Source: Chloroflexota bacterium (lineage in GTDB: Bacteria; Chloroflexota; Ktedonobacteria; Ktedonobacterales; Ktedonobacteraceae). Taken from it: DNA of 11,273 bases. Under the pieces are notes generated by a model. That model saw only the letters and a program-made list of their open reading frames with translations. It was not told the DNA's origin and ran no database searches. Made by a program: the position numbers and the translations under genes. The number at the start of each line of letters is the position of its first letter. Positions within the stretch are counted from its first letter, which is position 1. Shown piece after piece: positions 6,940 to 11,273 of the stretch. Location: positions 1-11,273 of the forward strand of contig VBHI01000031.1 of NCBI GenBank assembly GCA_005881495.1, given 5' to 3'.

Positions 6940-6943
6940 AATA

Positions 6944-6950
6944 CACCTCA
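6944..6950 (-). promoter_or_regulatory. Ribosome binding site supporting the TTG start of dinD
   Basis: On the - strand TGAGGTGTATT precedes TTG 6939, with the GAGG core at 6949-6946 and 6 nt to the start. This is better than any site for the upstream GTG at 6975. Confidence 0.6.
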
Positions 6951-6986
6951 CAAAGATGGTTCCGTAATAGAACACCTTTTCTCATA

Positions 6987-7015
6987 GTTAATATCAAATA
7001 CTCTTTTTGTTAATA
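6987..7015. repeat. Direct repeat GTTAATA, 22 bp apart, upstream of dinD
   Basis: GTTAATA occurs at 6987-6993 and 7009-7015 (TATTAAC on the dinD strand), starting 22 bp apart, which is two helical turns. It lies in the AT-rich 5' region of dinD and could be a regulator site, but the repeat is short and the region is AT-rich. Confidence 0.3.
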
Positions 7016-7055
7016 GTCATGCGGCGATGGTGTGTTTATGGTGGCCAGCCCATAA

Positions 7056-7334
7056 TCACATCACACTGTCGCTGTCCTTCGCAGTTGATCCAGCTTTCTC
7101 CGTTTCCTGCGCCTGGTCGCTCTTACCCTTTTCCCTCACCGTGATTCCTTCTACGTCGCTTTTAAGATATTCGTTTGTGCGTCCATCCCGCGCCCGGTAG
7201 CTAATTTTGTGCGCTTTATATGCCAGAAAGCGCACATAGTTTTGCCCGATCTTGTGGCCGCTCTTGGCCGAAAGGATGTCAGCCGCTTCCTTGCCGATGA
7301 TCCATTCCTCGTGCGGCTGTTTTCTCCGTGGCAT
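7056..7334 (-). CDS. Small winged-helix DNA-binding protein (excisionase/MerR-like)
   Basis: A 92-residue protein with an N-terminal helix-turn-helix of the excisionase/MerR-like kind. 'EEWIIGKEAADILS' is the first helix-turn of such folds, 'GQNYVRFLAYKAHKI' reads as the recognition helix, and 'DGRTNEYLKSDVEGI' as the wing. The last ~25 residues are polar and probably disordered. ATG 7334 is chosen because AAGGAG (7348-7343) ends 8 nt before it; GTG 7343 and ATG 7340 are too close to that site. It lies upstream of dinD on the same strand with ~115 bp between, so co-transcription is possible. A strong promoter flanked by repeats precedes it, which fits an autoregulated repressor. No partner gene is identified. 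Confidence 0.65.
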   Translation of the reverse strand: MPRRKQPHEEWIIGKEAADILSAKSGHKIGQNYVRFLAYKAHKISYRARDGRTNEYLKSDVEGITVREKGKSDQAQETEKAGSTAKDSDSVM

Positions 7335-7342
7335 TGTCATCA

Positions 7343-7348
7343 CTCCTT
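7343..7348 (-). promoter_or_regulatory. Ribosome binding site of the small DNA-binding protein
   Basis: AAGGAG on the - strand ends 8 nt before ATG 7334. It decides between three closely spaced candidate starts (GTG 7343, ATG 7340, ATG 7334). Confidence 0.65.
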
Positions 7349-7363
7349 ATGTCAACTAAGCTG

Positions 7364-7427
7364 CTGTAGCTTGTCACTATGAAGAGTATATGCTACTGTT
7401 TTTTACCCGTCAAGCCTCAGTAGCTTG
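7364..7427. promoter_or_regulatory. Cluster of GTAGC(TTG) half sites around the regulator promoter
   Basis: GTAGCTTG is present at 7366-7373 and 7420-7427 in the same orientation (starts 54 bp apart, about five helical turns). An inverted GCTACTG sits at 7392-7398, between the -10 and -35 boxes, and pairs with CAGTAGC at 7418-7424. The downstream copy also forms AAGCT-5-AGCTT, and the upstream copy forms CAAGC-7-GCTTG, which runs into the -35 box. This looks like an operator set for the small DNA-binding protein. Confidence 0.45.
7385..7413 (-). promoter_or_regulatory. Sigma-70 type promoter for the small DNA-binding protein
   Basis: On the - strand TTGACG (7413-7408), a 17-bp spacer and TATACT (7390-7385) match the consensus at five of six positions in each box. 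Transcription would start near 7378, about 45 nt before ATG 7334. Confidence 0.7.
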
Positions 7428-7533
7428 AACTTGCATCAAGTATCCCCCAACGTCTAGAACTCGCATTATTTCGACCTGGAATAAGTTTATCAGCACCGCC
7501 TCTGAGGTAGCTCCTTACAAACTGTACCTGACG

Positions 7534-7542
7534 TGGTATGAT
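7534..7542 (+). promoter_or_regulatory. Extended -10 promoter for the acyl-CoA synthetase gene
   Basis: TGGTATGAT contains an extended -10 (TG, one base, TATGAT at 7537-7542). No good -35 box is seen 16-18 bp upstream (TTACAA is the nearest). The start of transcription would be near 7549, leaving a leader of about 65 nt that holds GGAAGGAG at 7597-7604. Confidence 0.45.
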
Positions 7543-7616
7543 ACAAAGAAGTGGCACCCAAACAACGACGTTATGTATCTTTTTGCATCCCACCGTGGAA
7601 GGAGCTTCTCTACTAT

Positions 7617-8372
7617 ATGACCACCTCCAAAACCCCGCATATGACGAATTATGAGGCTGAACGCCGCAGTTTTCACCTGGAAGTCCCCCAATATTTCAAC
7701 TTCGCTACAGACGTAATGGGCAAATGGGCCGCCGACCCGCACAAGCTGGCGATGTTCTGGGTTGGACAGCATGGCGAAGAGAAACAGCTTACCTATGCGT
7801 ATTTTGCCGAGCGCTCCAGCCGCGCCGCCAACGCCTTTGCCACCCTCGGCATCAAAAAGGGCGACCGCATCCTTGTTATGCTGCCGCGCTTCCCGGAATG
7901 GTGGGAGACTGTTCTTGGGTTAATGAAACTGGGAGCTATTCCCATTCCCTGCACAACCCTGTTGACCTCAAAAGATATCCAGTTCCGCGCTGAGGTGGCG
8001 GAAGCATCGGGCTTTATTACTGACAGTGAAGGCGCGCCCAAATTCGACGAAGTGCGCAAGCATTGCCCGACGATTACGTACACGATCTTAGTTGAACCCG
8101 ATGCTGGTCTCGCGAAACGCGAGGGCTGGACGAACTACCACCAGATCGTCAACGAGGCATCCCCCGAATATAACGGCCCCAAAACACGCAGCGATGATCC
8201 CTGCCTGGTTTATTTCACCTCCGGTACGGTAGGCTATCCCAAAATGGTCTTGCATACCCATGCCAGTTATCCCATCGGCCACAGCATCACCGGGAAATAC
8301 TGGCTTGATCTGCACGAGGATGATTTGCATTGGAATCTCTCAAAGATGGGCTGGGCCAATTGCTATAATTAA
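7617..8372 (+). pseudogene. AMP-forming acyl-CoA synthetase, 5' half, cut by element insertion
   Basis: N-terminal ~245 residues of an ANL-superfamily acyl/aryl-CoA synthetase (medium-chain ACSM/benzoate-CoA ligase-like). The enzyme would activate a carboxylic acid with ATP and CoA. Seen: 'LTYAYFAERSSRAANAFATLGIKKGDRILVMLPRFPEWW', the phosphate-binding loop 'YFTSGTVGYPKMVLHTHASYP' (residues ~199-219, a Val where Thr is usual), and 'HWNLSKMGWAN', aligning to the family's 'W(N)LSDxGWAK'. Directly after GWA the frame ends (CYN, stop 8370-8372), whereas family members run ~540 residues. The rest was displaced by the integrated element and should be beyond the window. Start ATG 7617 follows GGAAGGAG by 12 nt; the in-frame GTG 7551 lies at the predicted transcription start. 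The product lacks the C-terminal catalytic parts and should be inactive. Confidence 0.85.
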
Positions 8373-10386
8373 TATTCCGCTGCCCGACCTCCTGCGCAAA
8401 ATCGGCCAGTCCAGCCGAATAGAGCCAGATACCGTAAGAACGATTGCCGCGTTTAGCCGCTTCAGCTATTAACTCCATAGCCATTTCCCTATCGGGTATG
8501 ACATTCAAATCTTCTATGGTGACATTCTGCGGTATGGTATTCAGTGTATTGACGAGACGGCGGACGCCTAACGCGAGCGCTCGTTGATAAATCATGTTCC
8601 AACTACGTGAAGGTAAGGCTTCCAGCATCATCAGTTTATCCCCATCGGGATAACTCGCTTTAATATATTCGTCTTCTTCAGTTGTCCAGTCTTCGCTCCG
8701 TTTGCCGCGTTGCCGCCAGATCAGACAAACATCGGGTCTATTAGCCAGCGGCCCACGCCACAATACTGTTAATCGTAGCCAGTGGACACTGACCTCTTCA
8801 ATGGTGACACTCTCAGTAATGAGCTTGGCTAATTTCTGCTTGCGTACCATCGTGCAGCCATCAAGTTGTCCGGGGATGTCCGCTAATAAATCCTCTAACT
8901 CTTGAAAATCTTTCTTGAGGTCGGTCTGCGTGGCTTGTTCCTGAGCTTCTAATAGTTGCTGTTCCTGGTCACGCAAACCAGCCAACGACTTGTTATAATC
9001 ACCCTTTTCTTTTGGCGTCAGCGTCAAAATCTTATCATGGAGAAAGGCCAATGTCTTCTTTATCTCCAGTCTGACTTGTACAAGTTGGTCGTCAATAGAA
9101 ACGGCTTCTTCGACGTGCTTTTCTTCCAGACTGAGAATACCAGCCTCGATAGTCTGTGCTATGTGCTGATCGGCAATCGCCAGAGCCTTGATACGTTCCA
9201 AGAAGATATCGTCAATCAGGTGAGCGCGGATAGCGAACGTAATGTCTCTCAGTAGTTTTCCTTGTGGGTCACGGTCTTTTATAAGCGTCTGACGCACGTA
9301 TTCTGGTTGCTCTGGTCGGGTAACATACAAAGGGCCAGCCGGGTCACGCAAGATATATTTAAGAACAGCTTGAGCGCTGTCTTCTCTCAAACTGCGACGC
9401 TCCACACTGTCCAGCAAGTTACCTTCTATGTCTCTTCCAGTGATCTTGTGGTAAGCCCATAGTGCCAACTCTTTGTCGATAATCGCCCTCTTGCTATCCC
9501 AAGTGATGATAGCGCCTTTATAGATTACCGCTCCGGCGTAGCTGAGGTTGGAGAGCATGTACTTGATCGTTTCGATACAGGAAGGCTTGAACCCTCCCGG
9601 CACCTTGGTCATGTGGATTTTGAAGGTGTAAGTTAAAAAGTCATCGACTGAAGGATCAGGGAATAGATAGGGCATCACTTCTATCTCGTGGCCCAGCTTG
9701 TAGACATCATCCAGTTTTTTGAATCGGTCAAACATCCATCTCAAGACTTCCGCCCAAGGCTCATATATCAGTATAACTTGCTCTTTCTTTTTGCCTTTGG
9801 TAACAAAACCCATTCCCAGATTAGTACCGACAAACAATCCTTCCAGTGCTTTGGCTTCCTGGCTGCCGTTCATACGCGTCAGTACGTGATCGTCCAAGTA
9901 ATTCCTACTGGCAATCATTTTCTCAATGAGGGTATTGCGGTCACTGCTCTTAGTGCAATCGTACTTACGATGGTCGGTACGGACAAATAATAGGACATCA
10001 TACTCGGCAAGGAGCTTAATAAAGGTGGTGTCGTTGGTATGGTACTCGTCACGAAACAAACGGTCTTCGTGCATAATGACTAGGGAGCCGATCAGCCCTG
10101 CTTTTATATCGGCATAGAGACGGCTTAACTCTTTCCTCTGGTCGATGCGTTTCTGGCCCGAGACTCCAGCCCCTTCATCGTAGACGCGCACCCATTCGGC
10201 AGTTGTATCTTCTCGCAGCCGCATGGCATATGGTACTAGCTTTAACTGGCCTTCTCTTGAGAAGATGTGGTCGGTGTCGGCTTTGTGGTCGGATTGCCGG
10301 ATTAAGACAGCAGTGTAGCGCTTCTTATCTATTTGTTTGGGAAGTTCAAAATCGTCCTTCGCGACGTAGGGCTTTAATTTCCGCAT
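8287..10386 (-). CDS. Large serine recombinase (integrase of the element)
   Basis: A ~700-residue large serine recombinase that would integrate and excise the element. Residues below are counted from ATG 10425. Resolvase domain: nucleophile S45 ('LIRQSD'), 'VYDEGAGVSG' 81-90, 'EDRLFRD' 120-126. Recombinase domain (PF07508-like) to ~310, with 'IKYMLSNLSYAGAVIYKG'. The region that normally holds a Cys4 zinc ribbon ('AVLKYILRDPAGPLYVTRPEQPEYV', ~353-377) has no cysteine. A coiled-coil-like stretch spans ~430-515. A Myb/SANT-like segment follows (W580 ... 'EEDEYI' ... 'RALALGVRR' to 623). I prefer ATG 10386, residue 14, because AAAGG lies 7 nt upstream. The last ~20 residues are read from the antisense strand of the interrupted synthetase gene, so the C-terminus is chimeric. 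It overlaps the truncated synthetase frame tail to tail by 86 bp. Confidence 0.88.
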   Translation of the reverse strand: MRKLKPYVAKDDFELPKQIDKKRYTAVLIRQSDHKADTDHIFSREGQLKLVPYAMRLREDTTAEWVRVYDEGAGVSGQKRIDQRKELSRLYADIKAGLIGSLVIMHEDRLFRDEYHTNDTTFIKLLAEYDVLLFVRTDHRKYDCTKSSDRNTLIEKMIASRNYLDDHVLTRMNGSQEAKALEGLFVGTNLGMGFVTKGKKKEQVILIYEPWAEVLRWMFDRFKKLDDVYKLGHEIEVMPYLFPDPSVDDFLTYTFKIHMTKVPGGFKPSCIETIKYMLSNLSYAGAVIYKGAIITWDSKRAIIDKELALWAYHKITGRDIEGNLLDSVERRSLREDSAQAVLKYILRDPAGPLYVTRPEQPEYVRQTLIKDRDPQGKLLRDITFAIRAHLIDDIFLERIKALAIADQHIAQTIEAGILSLEEKHVEEAVSIDDQLVQVRLEIKKTLAFLHDKILTLTPKEKGDYNKSLAGLRDQEQQLLEAQEQATQTDLKKDFQELEDLLADIPGQLDGCTMVRKQKLAKLITESVTIEEVSVHWLRLTVLWRGPLANRPDVCLIWRQRGKRSEDWTTEEDEYIKASYPDGDKLMMLEALPSRSWNMIYQRALALGVRRLVNTLNTIPQNVTIEDLNVIPDREMAMELIAEAAKRGNRSYGIWLYSAGLADFAQEVGQRNINYSNWPSPSLRDSNANHPRADQASISR
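8335..8380. other. Left attachment junction (attL) of a serine-recombinase element
   Basis: The synthetase coding similarity runs through TCTCAAAGATGGGCTGGGCC (8338-8357) and is lost directly afterwards in an AT-rich stretch (AATTGCTATAATTAATATT). The serine recombinase gene ends across this point. Crossover must lie in about 8340-8360; the exact core dinucleotide cannot be fixed without the other end. Confidence 0.6.
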
Positions 10387-11273
10387 TTTGCTGCCTTTCA
10401 TTGGAAAAAATCGGTAGGCCAACATTCGTATGGTTCCATTTTACCTCTGGCAGTCAAGCGTTATTTTACCCAAATTTTATGGGGAGGCGGAGTAAACTCA
10501 ACCGTTACGAAAAAATCCTTTCCCTCTAATTTGGCTCCAAGCACGCACATATATGAGGGGACATGATAGGTGACGAACTGGCAGCCCCAGGAAACAACCA
10601 TTTTGTTGCTGGCACCTAAAAGGTTTTCTTTACACGGACTGGCTAAAGTAGCTGGAACCTGAGCTTTCTGTGAAGCCACGAACGCTCGCGCTATGTTAAT
10701 TGCCGTTTGCCTATCTTTCGGTAGCTGGACGATCACAGAGTAAGCATCCTTGCCACCGCTAAAGGGAATCAGGTTCCTAACATAGAGCGCCGTTCCGTAG
10801 ACCGCGTTGATCGCTAAAGTTTGGATGTTGCCAGTCTTGCCAGCTTGAATAGTTTTAGCCGGAACAACCGCTACTCCATATCCCGATGCGCTGCCAGCCG
10901 GAATAAAGACGGACTCTGTTGTTCGCACTTCAACCCCATTAACGCCGTTAAAGATTACTCCACGAGGCAACACCTCGGAAAGTACCGAACCGTTAGTAAG
11001 AGTCAGAGTCCCTCTGGCATACGTTGCCGGGTAGGTTTTTACCCCTGTAGGGATGATAGGCACTTCGGCGGTAAATACCTTAAGCGGTAAAAACGTGGCC
11101 GGCACTGTCAGACGTTCATGCTCATAGTAAGGGTATCGGACTGAGTAGATCGTAACGGCTACAATGCCAACTAAACATAGAAACGCACAGAGAAGAGGAA
11201 AAGCGGTGTAAGGCCGCTTCTCCTCTCCCCTTACGACATAGAGATGAATAGTTTCCATCTCTTCATCTAAGGT
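8351..11273. mobile_element. Left end of an integrative element inserted in the acyl-CoA synthetase gene
   Basis: From the broken synthetase gene to the window edge all genes lie on the - strand: a large serine recombinase, outermost as usual for an integrase beside its attachment site, then a membrane-anchored protein. The extent, the right junction (attR) and the type (phage, ICE or simple integrative element) are not visible. The start coordinate is approximate. Confidence 0.65.
10461..11273 (-). CDS. Membrane-anchored baseplate-J/gp47-like protein, probably cut at the window edge
   Basis: At least 265 residues from ATG 11258; the frame stays open to the edge (TLDEE before that Met) and GAAGAG touches the ATG with no spacer, so the true start is probably outside. 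Near the N-terminus a single membrane segment is seen at ~20-40 ('FPLLCAFLCLVGIVAVTIYS'), preceded by charged residues, so the bulk is likely outside the membrane. The middle carries a beta-rich pattern typical of baseplate-J-like domains: 'ARGTLTLTNGS', 'LPRGVIFNGVNGVEVRTTESVFIPAG', then 'AVVPAKTIQAGKTGNI'. Two cysteines (C209, C226) could form a disulfide, and the end is 'FTPPPHKIWVK'. Its role is unknown; similar proteins, as I remember them, recur in Ktedonobacteria genomes. It lies 74 bp upstream of the preferred recombinase start, on the same strand. Confidence 0.55.
   Translation of the reverse strand, partial: TLDEEMETIHLYVVRGEEKRPYTAFPLLCAFLCLVGIVAVTIYSVRYPYYEHERLTVPATFLPLKVFTAEVPIIPTGVKTYPATYARGTLTLTNGSVLSEVLPRGVIFNGVNGVEVRTTESVFIPAGSASGYGVAVVPAKTIQAGKTGNIQTLAINAVYGTALYVRNLIPFSGGKDAYSVIVQLPKDRQTAINIARAFVASQKAQVPATLASPCKENLLGASNKMVVSWGCQFVTYHVPSYMCVLGAKLEGKDFFVTVEFTPPPHKIWVK

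Noticed and set aside
6973..6975. GTG 6975 as the dinD start
   Set aside because: Its purine run AAAAGG overlaps the GTG, while TTG 6939 has GAGG at 6 nt and starts close to the conserved region.
6956..6975. GTTC-N7-GAAC inverted repeat near the dinD start as a LexA box
   Set aside because: Gram-positive-type LexA sites read GAAC-N4-GTTC; orientation and spacing are wrong, and it lies too close to the gene.
7551..7616. N-terminal extension of the synthetase from GTG 7551
   Set aside because: GTG lies at the predicted transcription start, and the extra 22 residues do not fit the family. GGAAGGAG precedes ATG 7617.
10387..10425. ATG 10425 as the recombinase start
   Set aside because: It has no convincing ribosome site, while ATG 10386 has AAAGG at 7 nt. 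Not excluded, because the frame is open.
1..11273. tRNA, rRNA, CRISPR array, known insertion sequence
   Set aside because: No repeat array, cloverleaf-like run or transposase was recognised on either strand by eye.

Overview
The window reads as bacterial chromosome. A bacterial multicomponent (binuclear-iron) monooxygenase operon lies on the left, a small regulatory island in the middle, and the left end of an integrated mobile element on the right. The best guess for the host is a Ktedonobacteria-like member of the Chloroflexota. This rests on my recollection that membrane-anchored baseplate-J-like proteins and large serine recombinases of this style are common in that group, combined with an actinobacterial-style mim/prm operon at moderate GC. 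It is inference: no rRNA or tRNA is present to confirm it.

Region 1 (1-5921, all + strand) is the 3' part of a propane/acetone/phenol-type monooxygenase operon (mim/prm/thm-like). In order it holds: the C-terminal part of the hydroxylase small subunit; the coupling protein, broken by a short out-of-frame deletion; an amidohydrolase-2 family protein; a MIP18/DUF59 family protein; an unrecognised protein that looks like a tyrosine recombinase with lost catalytic residues; a zinc-dependent alcohol dehydrogenase; and a GroEL paralogue of the kind needed to fold these hydroxylases. Several start codons overlap the preceding stop (TTGA, ATGA), so the genes are probably translated as one coupled unit. 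The hydroxylase large subunit and reductase should lie upstream of base 1. A perfect 9-bp inverted repeat begins in the groEL stop codon.

Region 2 (5922-7616) holds two genes on the - strand: a DinD-family protein with a TTG start and a clamp-binding-like C-terminal motif, and a small winged-helix DNA-binding protein. The latter has a clear sigma-70 promoter (TTGACG-17-TATACT) surrounded by repeated GTAGC(TTG) half sites, which suggests self-regulation. A divergent extended -10 promoter faces the next gene.

Region 3 (7617-11273) is an AMP-forming acyl-CoA synthetase gene cut at about codon 245. The right-hand side of the break is an integrated element. Its outermost gene is a large serine recombinase pointing into the break, and the recombinase reading frame runs about 60 bp into the antisense of the target gene. 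Next to it is a membrane-anchored protein with baseplate-J-like character, which continues to the window edge. The far end of the element and the other half of the synthetase are outside the window.

The most notable points are the recombinase-derived protein inside the monooxygenase operon, the lesions in that operon (frameshifted coupling protein, amidohydrolase with an altered metal motif), and the serine recombinase whose C-terminus is rewritten by integration and carries a Myb/SANT-like domain.
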